Shown here: one piece after another, positions 56,345-64,000 of the stretch | How the letters are laid out: each line of letters starts with the position of its first letter | Numbering within the stretch: position 1 is the first letter of the stretch | Origin: Salinicoccus sediminis | Lineage (GTDB): Bacteria > Bacillota > Bacilli > Staphylococcales > Salinicoccaceae | Direction: 5' to 3' | Length of the DNA: 64,000 nucleotides | Assembly (NCBI RefSeq): GCF_000986795.1 | Contig: NZ_LAYZ01000001.1 | Span: 434,001 to 498,000, forward strand | Notes under the pieces: generated by a model | What the model was told of the DNA's origin: nothing | The model's database searches: none | The model's input: only the letters and a program-made list of their open reading frames with translations | Program-made: the position numbers and the translations under genes

Positions 56345-58039
56345 CTATTTTCCTTTATTCACAAACTTCCTGAACGCGTCTCTTGAAAACGTATTGATGA
56401 CATCCTCTTTTTGGATCAGCCCTTTTTGCAGAGCCGCCACACCATAGTTCATGAACTCGAGATGAGCCGTATGATGGGCGTCCGTATTGACTGTGAGTTT
56501 CAGCCCCGAATGTCTGATGACGTCAGACGACAGGTCGAGCCTTCTCGGATTCGCATTCACTTCGAGGACAGTGCCCGTGTCTTTTGCCATGCTGATCAGT
56601 TCAGGCACATTGACCGGGTAGCCTGCCCTCCGGCCGATCAGCCTTCCTGTCGGATGTGCGATATGACGGACGTGGGGGTTCTCGCATGCGCTCCTCAATC
56701 TGTGCATGATTTCATCTTCCGTCTGGGAGAAACTGGAATGGATGGCGGCGATGACATAGTCCAGTTCTGCGAGCAGATCATCCGGATAGTCCAGGGTGCC
56801 GTCTTTCAATATGTCCATTTCGGTTCCGGTGTATATATCAATTTCGGGATATTCATCCCTTAGGCCTTTTATCTCCTCGATCTGCCTGTACACCCTGTTT
56901 TCATACAGGCCGTTTGCAACACGGAGGCTCTTGGAATGATCCGTTATGATCATATATTCATAACCCTTTGCAATGCAGGCCTCTATCATTTCGCGCACCG
57001 AAAATGCTCCGTCGCTGTACACCGTATGCATATGGAGATCGCCTCTTATATCGTCCATCGACACGATGCCTGATACATCAACCTCCGTCTCTTCACCTGT
57101 CTCCCGCATCGCAGGGGGGATGTACGGCAGGCCGAAATGATCGAAGAATGCCGCTTCCGAGTCGAATGTCTTCAATCCGCCATCCGTTTCCACGCCGTAC
57201 TCGCTGATCTTCTCACCGCGTGATTTGGCAATCTGGCGCATCTTCACATTGTGGTCTTTCGACCCGGTGAAGTGGTGGAGCGTCGTAAAGTATTCATCCG
57301 CTGTGACAAAGCGGAAATCCACATTGATTTCGTCCATATCATTCTCTATGGTGACGGACAGTTTCTTTTCACCCTGTGCCACTGTATCTTTGATGAACGG
57401 TGATTCAAGGAACTTTTCTGTAAACTCTGCAACATCAGTGACTTCTATTATATAGTCGAGGTCGCGGCTCGTCTCCTTGAAGCGTCTGCCGCTGCCGGCC
57501 ACATCATATTTCCTGACCGTCTCCATATCATCCAGTACATCCTCGACCGCCGTCCGGAAAGAAATGATCCGTTCAATCGGATAGCGTTCCGGACGGGTGA
57601 GGAGTTCATCGATGGCTTTTGATATATTCTCTTCGGTTTTCGCACCGAATCCTGACAGGGCGCTCACCTCTTTGTTCTCACACGCCTCTTTCAGTTCCTC
57701 CATGCTTGTGATGCCGAGTTCCTTGTGGATTTTTGCAATCTTCTTCGGACCGAGTGTCGGTATTTTCAACATTCTCACGAGACCCTCGGGCACTGAAGAC
57801 TTCAAGTCGTCAAGGACAGTGGACCTCCCCGCGTTCCTGTATTCCACTATGACTTCATTGACCCCTTTGCCGATGCCTTTGATCGCCGAGAAGTCTTCTA
57901 TTTCCGCAAGCGACCGCCCGTCTGTCTCGATGGCTGCTGCAGCTTTTCTGTACGCAGATACCTTGAACGGGTTCTCAAGGGAGAGTTCCATATAGGTCGC
58001 AATTGTTTCAAGTAATACAATTATGTCTTTTTTAGTCAT
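56345..58039 (-). CDS. polX: DNA polymerase X with PHP domain
   Basis: Base-excision-repair polymerase with 3'-5' exonuclease, 564 residues. N-terminal helix-hairpin-helix repeats (AIKGIGKGVNEVI, LGPKKIAKIHKELG, LSGFGAKTEENI), the palm with GSGRRFKETSRDLDYI (Asp pair), and the C-terminal PHP domain GDLHMHTVYSDG, ITDHSKSL, EVNANPRRLDL. Start at 58039: GGAGG is five bases upstream, directly after a terminator-like hairpin. Confidence 0.95.
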   Translation of the reverse strand: MTKKDIIVLLETIATYMELSLENPFKVSAYRKAAAAIETDGRSLAEIEDFSAIKGIGKGVNEVIVEYRNAGRSTVLDDLKSSVPEGLVRMLKIPTLGPKKIAKIHKELGITSMEELKEACENKEVSALSGFGAKTEENISKAIDELLTRPERYPIERIISFRTAVEDVLDDMETVRKYDVAGSGRRFKETSRDLDYIIEVTDVAEFTEKFLESPFIKDTVAQGEKKLSVTIENDMDEINVDFRFVTADEYFTTLHHFTGSKDHNVKMRQIAKSRGEKISEYGVETDGGLKTFDSEAAFFDHFGLPYIPPAMRETGEETEVDVSGIVSMDDIRGDLHMHTVYSDGAFSVREMIEACIAKGYEYMIITDHSKSLRVANGLYENRVYRQIEEIKGLRDEYPEIDIYTGTEMDILKDGTLDYPDDLLAELDYVIAAIHSSFSQTEDEIMHRLRSACENPHVRHIAHPTGRLIGRRAGYPVNVPELISMAKDTGTVLEVNANPRRLDLSSDVIRHSGLKLTVNTDAHHTAHLEFMNYGVAALQKGLIQKEDVINTFSRDAFRKFVNKGK

Positions 58040-58049
58040 GACAGCCTCC

Positions 58050-58077
58050 AAAAAAAGAGCCATATCACTATGACTCT
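58050..58077 (-). terminator. Terminator-like hairpin between cvpA and polX
   Basis: 9-bp stem AGAGTCATA / TATGGCTCT (one G-U), loop GTGA, followed by seven T on the minus strand. The T run runs straight into the GGAGG of polX, so it can act as terminator of zapA-cvpA or as an attenuator of polX. Confidence 0.65.
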
Positions 58078-58078
58078 G

Positions 58079-58600
58079 TTATAACCAATCTATAAATTTA
58101 TCAGATAGTATGAATGTATGTTCCATTATGAATGTTGCAAGCCAGGAATCACCGATCGCATTCTGGATGAATTCAAGCGGGATGATTGCAAGCATGAAGA
58201 TGATCACAGTCAGAATATAGATCATCTCGATAAGACCGAGCACCAGACCGGCGATTTCTCCCACATTGCCGAAAACACTGATCTGCTGCAGATAGTCAAA
58301 TGCACTGACAACCAGCTGGATCAGAATTTTGGACACTACGAAAATGATGAAGAACGCAGTCATATCATAAAATGCATATTCAGCGTTGGCAAGGTCCGGC
58401 AGCAGCGGATTATGAACCGACTGTGCTGTTGACGGATAGGGCATGATCATATCGAACCTTGCAGACAATGTTTCGTAGTTCATGGCAGATATGATGATCG
58501 CGGAGATGGTCCCGACAAGATGCAGGAGCTGCAGAATGACGCCCCTTCTGTAGCCGATGACCATGCCGATCAATAGAAGTATGAAAATTATTATCGACAT
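58079..58600 (-). CDS. CvpA-family membrane protein
   Basis: 173-residue membrane protein with four hydrophobic segments (MSIIIFILLLIGMVIGYRRG, then QLLHLVGTISAIIIS). Family named for colicin V production; function in Gram-positives not settled. Its neighbours zapA and polX-mutS2 are the same in Bacillus (yshA/yshB). Confidence 0.88.
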   Translation of the reverse strand: MSIIIFILLLIGMVIGYRRGVILQLLHLVGTISAIIISAMNYETLSARFDMIMPYPSTAQSVHNPLLPDLANAEYAFYDMTAFFIIFVVSKILIQLVVSAFDYLQQISVFGNVGEIAGLVLGLIEMIYILTVIIFMLAIIPLEFIQNAIGDSWLATFIMEHTFILSDKFIDWL

Positions 58601-58604
58601 AGCA

Positions 58605-58862
58605 TCAATTACCCTTTTGTTCCAGTTCCCGGATTGCAGAATCGTATTTTTCCTGAAGCTTCACGTAGTCATCCATTACGTTCACTGCCGCCAGAACTGC
58701 TTTCCTTGTTGTATCAAGCCCCGCATTCCTGACACCGATCTCCCTGATCTTCTCGTCCACGAGCCTTGCCACATATCTCATGTGTTCGGGGTTCTCCGCC
58801 CCCACCAACGTATACTGCTGGTCATAAATATCAACAGCAATGCGATTTTTGTATTCTGCCAT
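58605..58862 (-). CDS. zapA: Cell-division protein ZapA
   Basis: 85-residue FtsZ-ring stabiliser: KNRIAVDIYDQQYTLVG, EHMRYVARLVDEKI, then a C-terminal coiled coil (YVKLQEKYDSAIRELEQK). Start at 58862 with AGGAGG nine bases upstream; the longer ORF includes the SD. cvpA begins five bases after its stop. Confidence 0.93.
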   Translation of the reverse strand: MAEYKNRIAVDIYDQQYTLVGAENPEHMRYVARLVDEKIREIGVRNAGLDTTRKAVLAAVNVMDDYVKLQEKYDSAIRELEQKGN

Positions 58863-59022
58863 TTGACATTGCCTCCTATACAAAGTTTCACTGATAAATG
58901 TTATATACAATTTAACATAAAAAGCTTTACTGATGCCATCCTGCCACCCTTCGCCCTGAACCTGCAGATCCGGGGGACACAGGACCTCATATTAATATAA
59001 ATGTATAATAACACATAGTCTC

Positions 59023-59053
59023 CATCAATTTAATAATACTATAAAAATTGATG
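59023..59053. repeat. Perfect 9-bp inverted repeat upstream of rnhC
   Basis: CATCAATTT and AAATTGATG separated by 13 AT-rich bases, in the divergent region between zapA and rnhC. No T run; it could be an operator. I see no gene in the rest of this 260-bp gap. Confidence 0.35.
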
Positions 59054-59123
59054 AAATCAAAAAATGCCGTGTTACAATCATTAATGAAGGAAAGCAACTA
59101 CATTCTCAAAAGGAAAGATGACA

Positions 59124-59801
59124 ATGAACTATGACACTATGAATGCAATAGGAAGCGATGAAGCCGGAGTCGGCGACTATTTCGGCCCGATGACGGTTTG
59201 TGCCGCCTATGTGCCGAAAGACAAAATCGCTCTGCTCAGAGAGCTCGGAGTGAAGGACTCCAAAAACCTTTCAAACGGTACGGTGGACCGCCTTGCACGG
59301 GAAATCATCCATATCGTGCCCTACTCACTCGTCGTCCTTGACAACCCCTCCTACAATAAAAAGATCGATGAAGGCTGGAATATCGTAAAGCTGAAGGCGG
59401 TGCTCCATGATCACTGCATACAGAAAGTCCATGAGAAAATGGAACAGCCGGATGATCTCGAGGCAATTGTCATCGACCAGTTCACAACAGAAAATGCCTA
59501 CCGCAAATACGTGCCGGATCCGTTCCGCCCGGATCTGATCCATCAGGAGACGAAAGCCGAATCAAAATCCATCGCCGTCGCCTGCGCCAGCATTCTCGCA
59601 CGCAGCAGATACCTCGAGCAGATGGCCAATCTCAACCGTTCACTGAAGCGTGATGTGCCGCGGGGGGCAAGCAAAAAGACGGACCTCTTTGCGGCAGAAC
59701 TTGCCGAACGGCGCGGAATGGCGTTCGTCGACTCCATTTCAAAGAAACACTTCAAATCCAGGGAGAAGGTCAGAGAGCTGCTGGATAAAAAATACAGCTA
59801 G
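59124..59801 (+). CDS. rnhC: Ribonuclease HIII, lacking the N-terminal substrate-binding domain
   Basis: Cleaves RNA in RNA-DNA hybrids. The catalytic domain is complete: GSDEAGVGDYFGPM (Asp and Glu), GVKDSKNLS, VIDQFTTENAY (Asp), ESKSIAVACASILAR. It has 225 residues, while RNase HIII is normally about 300 because of a TBP-like N-domain of about 80 residues; no in-frame sequence for this lies upstream. AAAGGA lies nine bases before ATG at 59124 (ATG at 59118 is possible). It is RNase HIII rather than HII by sequence and by its neighbours. Confidence 0.9.
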   Translation: MNYDTMNAIGSDEAGVGDYFGPMTVCAAYVPKDKIALLRELGVKDSKNLSNGTVDRLAREIIHIVPYSLVVLDNPSYNKKIDEGWNIVKLKAVLHDHCIQKVHEKMEQPDDLEAIVIDQFTTENAYRKYVPDPFRPDLIHQETKAESKSIAVACASILARSRYLEQMANLNRSLKRDVPRGASKKTDLFAAELAERRGMAFVDSISKKHFKSREKVRELLDKKYS

Positions 59802-59807
59802 ACTAAT

Positions 59808-59835
59808 AAAACCAGATGCAGAAGCATCTGGTTTT
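59808..59835. terminator. Bidirectional terminator between rnhC and pheT
   Basis: Perfect 12-bp stem AAAACCAGATGC / GCATCTGGTTTT, four-base loop; T runs both ways, between convergent genes. Confidence 0.92.
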
Positions 59836-59839
59836 ACTT

Positions 59840-62245
59840 TTATCTGATTTCAGCGCCGTTCTCTTCCAGCGCTTTCAGTACAGGTGTGTGCACCGCTTCG
59901 ATCTCTTCATCGGTCAGCGTCTGCTCTTTATTGAGATAAGTGAGACGGAGGGCAAGGGATTTCATGCCTTCTGCAACGTTATCCCCTTCATAGACGTCGA
60001 ACACAAAGACATCCTCGAGATATTTACTGGCAGCCGTCCTTACCGTCTGAATCAGTTCGTCCGCCGTCACCGAGCGTTCCACAATCAGTGCAACATCGCG
60101 CGTGATTGTAGGGTATTTTGAAAGCTGTTCGTAGACGATGATACCGTTTTTCACATCCAGCAGCCGGTCGATATTGATTTCGAATACCGCCGTCCTGTTG
60201 AGGTCATTGTCTTCTGCAAACTTCGGATGCAGTTCGCCTGCAAAACCGATCTTTTCTCCGCCCAGATGTATATCGGCCGTCCGTCCCGGATGCATTTCTT
60301 CATACCCCTCCGTCTGGCGGTAGCTGATGTTATCAGCCAGACCGAGTTTTTCAAAAAGGCTGTCCGCGATGCCTTTGGCGGCATAGAAGTCCGCCGGCAC
60401 GCTTGCGCCGAGCCAGTCGGTACGGTTCATCTCTCCGGTCAGGATGCCGCCGAGCATTTCAATTTCCTCCGGCTGGTTCCCCTCTCCCCTGGAGACGAAG
60501 ACCCTGCCCAATTCATACAGCTGGACATCCTTCTGCTGGCGGTTCGCATTGTACACCGCATTGTCTATCAGATGCGGAATCATGCTGTTCCTTAAAACGG
60601 CGTGATCTTCACTCATCGGCATCAGGAGTTCAAGTCCTTCCGTCCGGTCAGTGAACTGTTTCGACTTCTCCCTGCTGGTCAGTGCATAGTTGATCGCCTG
60701 GGACAGACCGAGCGCCTCAAGCTGGTGCCGGATGATGCGGACTTTCTTCTGTTCGTCCGTAAGTTTGCCCGGCGTGATCACGGAATATTCCGGAAGGGAG
60801 GACGGCAGTGCATCATAGCCGTAGATCCTTGCAACTTCCTCAGTGATGTCTTCACGGATCTTCAGATCATCCCGCCTTGAAGGGACTGAAATGCTTAAGC
60901 TTCCACCATCGGTTTTTGCCTCAAGCCCGAGCCTGGATAATGACTCTGCGATTTCCGCAACAGAAAGCTCCATGCCGAGCCGGCTGTTTATGAACTCTGC
61001 CGTTACCGTGATTTCACTGTCCTCAAGATCCAGTTCACCGTCGGACACCACTCCGCCGATAACTCTGCCGCCGGCATATTTTTCAAGGAGGTAGGCCGCA
61101 CGGTCCAGCGCTTCGGGTACGAACTCATGGGAAACGCCTTTTTCAAAACGCGCGGATGCTTCACTGCGCAGGTTCAGCCGGTTACTGGTCTTTCTGATGG
61201 ATACGGGATTGAAAAGTGCGGACTCGATGAGGACATTGGTTGTGCTTTCCGTGACCTCGGAGAAAGCCCCGCCCATCACGCCGGCAAGGGCGATGGGTTC
61301 TCTGCCGTTCGTAATCACGATGTCGCTGTCCATGAGGCTGCGTTCTTTGCCGTCCAGCGTCGTCATCTTTTCATCCTGCGAAGCAAACCGCGTCACTATG
61401 CCATCAGAGCCGATCTTATCACGGTCGAACATGTGGAGCGGCTGCCCGAATTCAAGCAGCACATAGTTTGAAATATCGACCACGTTGTTGATCGGACGGA
61501 TACCCGCCTTGATCAGGCGGATCTGCATCCACACAGGCGCCGGTTTTATTTCTACATTTTTGACGAGACGGGCGCCGTAATATGGCACTGCGTCCGCATC
61601 TTCATTTTTGATGCTGAATGCACCGTCGCCGTTATCCGCATGCTCTGTCAAAGGACTCCCGGGGCGGGAGACCTCCCCGCCGAAAAGCGCACGGGTTTCA
61701 TAGGCTGCACCCGCCATGCTGAGCGCATCCTTACGGTTTGGCGTCAGATCGAAGTCCATCACCTGATCATCGAGATACAGTGCAGAGAGGGCATCCGTAC
61801 CGATATTCTGATCCCGGTTGAAGATGAAGATGCCATCCTGGTATTCCTTCGGCACATAGTCCTCCGGAATGCCGAGTTCCTCAAGGGAACAGATCATCCC
61901 TTCAGACACCTGGCCGCGCAGCTTTGCACGCTTGATCTTTATGCCGCCGGGTAGCCTGCCGCCGACTTTGCTGACGATCACATATGAGTCCGCCCTGACA
62001 TTCGGTGCCCCGCATACGATCTGACTGGTCTCTTCACCGGTGTTCACCCGGCATACTTTCAGCCGGTCTGCCTCGGGATGCTCCTCCACGGATTCGACAT
62101 AGCCGACCACAAGGTTTTTTATGCCTTCCGTATAGTCGATCACTTCATCCACTTCGATGCCGCCGCGCGTAATCTTCTCGGACAGCTCATCGATGGAAAC
62201 ATCGACCGGTATCCACTCATTCAGCCATTCTTTAGATACTTTCAC
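59840..62245 (-). CDS. pheT: Phenylalanyl-tRNA synthetase beta subunit
   Basis: Beta subunit of the alpha2-beta2 class II enzyme, 801 residues, with tRNA-binding EMAP-like domain ([17 protein letters not shown]), B5 domain, editing domain and C-terminal anticodon-binding fold. A GTG at 62245 is the likely start: GGAGGGG lies six bases upstream, while the ATG at 62260 has no usable SD and precedes it. It overlaps pheS by 14 bases. Confidence 0.95.
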   Translation of the reverse strand: MKVSKEWLNEWIPVDVSIDELSEKITRGGIEVDEVIDYTEGIKNLVVGYVESVEEHPEADRLKVCRVNTGEETSQIVCGAPNVRADSYVIVSKVGGRLPGGIKIKRAKLRGQVSEGMICSLEELGIPEDYVPKEYQDGIFIFNRDQNIGTDALSALYLDDQVMDFDLTPNRKDALSMAGAAYETRALFGGEVSRPGSPLTEHADNGDGAFSIKNEDADAVPYYGARLVKNVEIKPAPVWMQIRLIKAGIRPINNVVDISNYVLLEFGQPLHMFDRDKIGSDGIVTRFASQDEKMTTLDGKERSLMDSDIVITNGREPIALAGVMGGAFSEVTESTTNVLIESALFNPVSIRKTSNRLNLRSEASARFEKGVSHEFVPEALDRAAYLLEKYAGGRVIGGVVSDGELDLEDSEITVTAEFINSRLGMELSVAEIAESLSRLGLEAKTDGGSLSISVPSRRDDLKIREDITEEVARIYGYDALPSSLPEYSVITPGKLTDEQKKVRIIRHQLEALGLSQAINYALTSREKSKQFTDRTEGLELLMPMSEDHAVLRNSMIPHLIDNAVYNANRQQKDVQLYELGRVFVSRGEGNQPEEIEMLGGILTGEMNRTDWLGASVPADFYAAKGIADSLFEKLGLADNISYRQTEGYEEMHPGRTADIHLGGEKIGFAGELHPKFAEDNDLNRTAVFEINIDRLLDVKNGIIVYEQLSKYPTITRDVALIVERSVTADELIQTVRTAASKYLEDVFVFDVYEGDNVAEGMKSLALRLTYLNKEQTLTDEEIEAVHTPVLKALEENGAEIR

Positions 62246-63299
62246 TTTGGTCCCCTCCATCTTCCATTGCTTTGAACTGATTGATGAATCTCAGATCATT
62301 GGTGTAGAAATTCCTGATATCCTCGATGCCGTACTTGAGCATCGCGATCCTGTCCGGTCCCATGCCGAATGCAAAACCTGAATATTCATCCGGATCGAAT
62401 CCGGCCATCTCAAGTACATTCGGGTGCACCATGCCGGAGCCGAGGATTTCTATCCAGCCCGAGCGCTTGCATACGTTACAGCCCGCGCCTTTGCATTTGA
62501 AGCATGAAATATCCACTTCGACACTCGGTTCCGTGAACGGGAAGTAGCTTGGACGCAGCCGGATTTCCCGGTCCGGGCCGAACATTTCCTTGGCGAACAG
62601 TTCGAGCGTACCCTTCAAATCGCTCATATGGATATTCCTGTCGACCACCAGCCCCTCGATCTGGGTGAACTGATGGCTGTGGGTCGCATCGTCACTGTCC
62701 CTTCTGTACACTTTCCCGGGGCAGATGACCTTGACCGGCCCCTGCCCTTTCCTCGCCTGCATCGTACGGGCCTGTACAGGGGAAGTATGCGTACGGAGCA
62801 GGATATCCTCGGAAAAATAGAAGCTGTCCTGCATATCCCTTGCCGGGTGGGACTTTGGCAGATTGAGCGCCTCGAAGTTGAAATAGTCCGTTTCAACTTC
62901 ATAGCCTTCGGCAATCTCGTAGCCGAGGCCGATGAAGAAGTCCTCGATATCCTCTATCGTACGGCTCAGCGGATGGGGGCTGCCCAGTCTGAAAGTCCGG
63001 CCGGGAAGCGAAACATCGATCGTTTCCTCTTTGAGCCTGGCCTCGAGCGCTTCGTTTGCAAGCGCCGTCTCCTTCTCTTCGATCACCGAAGTGATATGCG
63101 AACGCACTTCATTGACGGCGGCGCCGTATGCCGGGCGGTCTTCATTTGAAAGGTTCTTCATCTCCTTCATCAGGCCTGTCACTTTCCCCTTTTTACCTAA
63201 GTATTCGATTTTCAAATCCTGCAGGGATTTCTTATCCGCAACTGTTTTCACTGCATCATCGAATGCGTTCTGAATTTCTGAAATTCCGCTCGTATCCAT
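62232..63299 (-). CDS. pheS: Phenylalanyl-tRNA synthetase alpha subunit
   Basis: Catalytic subunit, 355 residues. N-terminal coiled coil, then motif 2 around [12 protein letters not shown] and [20 protein letters not shown], and motif 3 [18 protein letters not shown]. Start at 63299 has AGGAG eight bases upstream; the longer ORF runs into the T-box leader. Expressed from the T-box promoter with pheT. Confidence 0.96.
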   Translation of the reverse strand: MDTSGISEIQNAFDDAVKTVADKKSLQDLKIEYLGKKGKVTGLMKEMKNLSNEDRPAYGAAVNEVRSHITSVIEEKETALANEALEARLKEETIDVSLPGRTFRLGSPHPLSRTIEDIEDFFIGLGYEIAEGYEVETDYFNFEALNLPKSHPARDMQDSFYFSEDILLRTHTSPVQARTMQARKGQGPVKVICPGKVYRRDSDDATHSHQFTQIEGLVVDRNIHMSDLKGTLELFAKEMFGPDREIRLRPSYFPFTEPSVEVDISCFKCKGAGCNVCKRSGWIEILGSGMVHPNVLEMAGFDPDEYSGFAFGMGPDRIAMLKYGIEDIRNFYTNDLRFINQFKAMEDGGDQSESI

Positions 63300-63324
63300 C
63301 TTTCCAACTCCTCGTAAAATAATA

Positions 63325-63555
63325 AAAACCCCGTCCTCTAACACAAGGACGGAGTTTTCCGCGGTACCACCTGATTTTCTGCACACAAAGGCACAGACAC
63401 TTCACGAATATAAGGGATTCACCCTCGCTTCAATCAGCCAGGTGAACCCTGGTCCCCTCCGTGTGCCCCATTGCAGTCTGTGTACGGCACTCCCTGATAC
63501 GGAATTCTGGACCATTTATGTCCGGCTTCAGGCTGAAGCTGTTTATTGGTCTTAT
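63325..63555 (-). promoter_or_regulatory. T-box riboswitch leader of pheST
   Basis: Contains the T-box core GGTGGTACCGCGG (complement of 63359-63371) followed by a terminator stem AAAACTCCGTCC / GGACGGGGTTTT and T run (63325-63358). Upstream about 180 bases form the stem I region. By position it senses tRNA-Phe. Confidence 0.92.
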
Positions 63556-63561
63556 AAAGTA

Positions 63562-63589
63562 ATTATAAATCAAAGCACCGAAAAATCAA
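63562..63589 (-). promoter_or_regulatory. Promoter of the pheST T-box transcript
   Basis: TTGATT (63589-63584) and perfect TATAAT (63567-63562), spacer 16. The -35 contains the TGA stop of the RNA methyltransferase gene. Confidence 0.75.
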
Positions 63590-64000
63590 GCTTGGAAATG
63601 ATGCATGAGTATTCCGCCGGCGATGCCGACGTTCAGACTCTCGCTCTTCCCGCTCATTCCGATCCTCACTCTTCTGTCGGCGGCGTCAATGACATCGCTG
63701 CCTACGCCGCTGCCTTCATTGCCCAGTATGAGCATGAGCGGGCCGTCCGGAGTCCCTATGCCATCAAGCGGTTCCGCATCAATCAGAGCGGTGGCGAGGA
63801 CAGTGCCTTCGAATGCTTTCGCGGCCGTTGCCGCCTCCCTGATTTCAATTCCGACATGGAAGGTGCTTCCCTGCGCGCTTCTGAGCACTTTTTCACTGAA
63901 AGGATCGGCAGTATCCGGCGACAGCAAAACCCTGTCGAAACCGAATGCATCAGCAGTGCGGATCAGCGTGCCGAGGTTTCCGGGATCCTGGACATTGTCG
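63586..64000 (-). CDS. SpoU/TrmH-family RNA methyltransferase, N-terminus outside window
   Basis: C-terminal 137 codons of a 2'-O-ribose methyltransferase of the SPOUT class. Motif 1 DNVQDPGNLGTLIRTADAFG, motif 2 LILGNEGSGVGSDV, motif 3 SESLNVGIAGGILMHHF; the knotted SAM-binding fold. It resembles YsgA, which in Bacillus and Staphylococcus lies before pheS. The 5' end lies past the right edge. Confidence 0.92.
   Translation of the reverse strand, partial: DNVQDPGNLGTLIRTADAFGFDRVLLSPDTADPFSEKVLRSAQGSTFHVGIEIREAATAAKAFEGTVLATALIDAEPLDGIGTPDGPLMLILGNEGSGVGSDVIDAADRRVRIGMSGKSESLNVGIAGGILMHHFQA

Overview
The window comes from a low-to-mid GC Gram-positive bacterium, most likely a Staphylococcaceae member outside Staphylococcus proper (Salinicoccus- or Jeotgalicoccus-like; this is inference). 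The support is gene order: pheS-pheT, rnhC, zapA-cvpA-polX-mutS2, trxA-uvrC-sdhCAB, MarR-murI-rdgB-ysnB, tig-clpX-engB and hemAXCDBL-cytochrome c-AbrB-valS-folC are arranged as in Staphylococcus and Bacillus relatives. Two T-box leaders (valS and pheS), strong Shine-Dalgarno sites and sigma-A type promoters agree with this. A BCCT-type compatible-solute transporter and MscL point to osmotic stress.

Layout. 1-24.5 kb is core chromosome, nearly all on the minus strand: truncated aconitase, BCCT transporter, mscL (+), a YfcC-type transporter, folC-valS behind a T-box, an AbrB-type membrane protein, a membrane-anchored c-type cytochrome, the complete hemAXCDBL haem cluster with a PerR-box-like palindrome upstream, engB, clpX, tig, a TPR-like gene, a NUDIX gene and an acyltransferase. 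44.4-64 kb is core again: two tRNA-Arg genes, GNAT and DCC-family genes, YsnB/RdgB/MurI/MarR, succinate dehydrogenase, uvrC, trxA, mutS2, polX, cvpA, zapA, rnhC (+), pheT, pheS behind a second T-box, and a truncated SpoU-type RNA methyltransferase.

Between about 24.94 and 44.43 kb lies a 19.4 kb genomic island at the 3' end of tRNA-Arg(CCT). It is bounded by 77-78 bp imperfect direct repeats that contain the tRNA 3' end and its terminator. A broken tyrosine integrase sits next to the intact tRNA. The island holds an IS256-family element plus a partial second copy, two Mrr-like restriction endonucleases, an McrBC pair, an HsdR remnant, and a four-gene operon (small protein, nuclease-like protein, winged-helix middle component, zinc-hook SMC-like ATPase) that looks like an ABC three-component / Lamassu-type defence system. 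In its middle is a GC-richer metabolic block: frameshifted formamidase, cstA, a tiny Cys-Cys-terminated protein, an ArsA-family ATPase and a broken cupin gene. Several genes in and around the island are decaying (formamidase, cupin, LTA-synthase fragment, integrase, lipoprotein-like gene, DUF6440 paralogue).

The most interesting items are the defence island and its tRNA boundaries, the SMC operon with its extra small protein, the cstA-CC-ArsA operon, a poly-A frameshift at the end of hemD, the PerR-like operator upstream of hemA, and an RNase HIII without its N-terminal domain.
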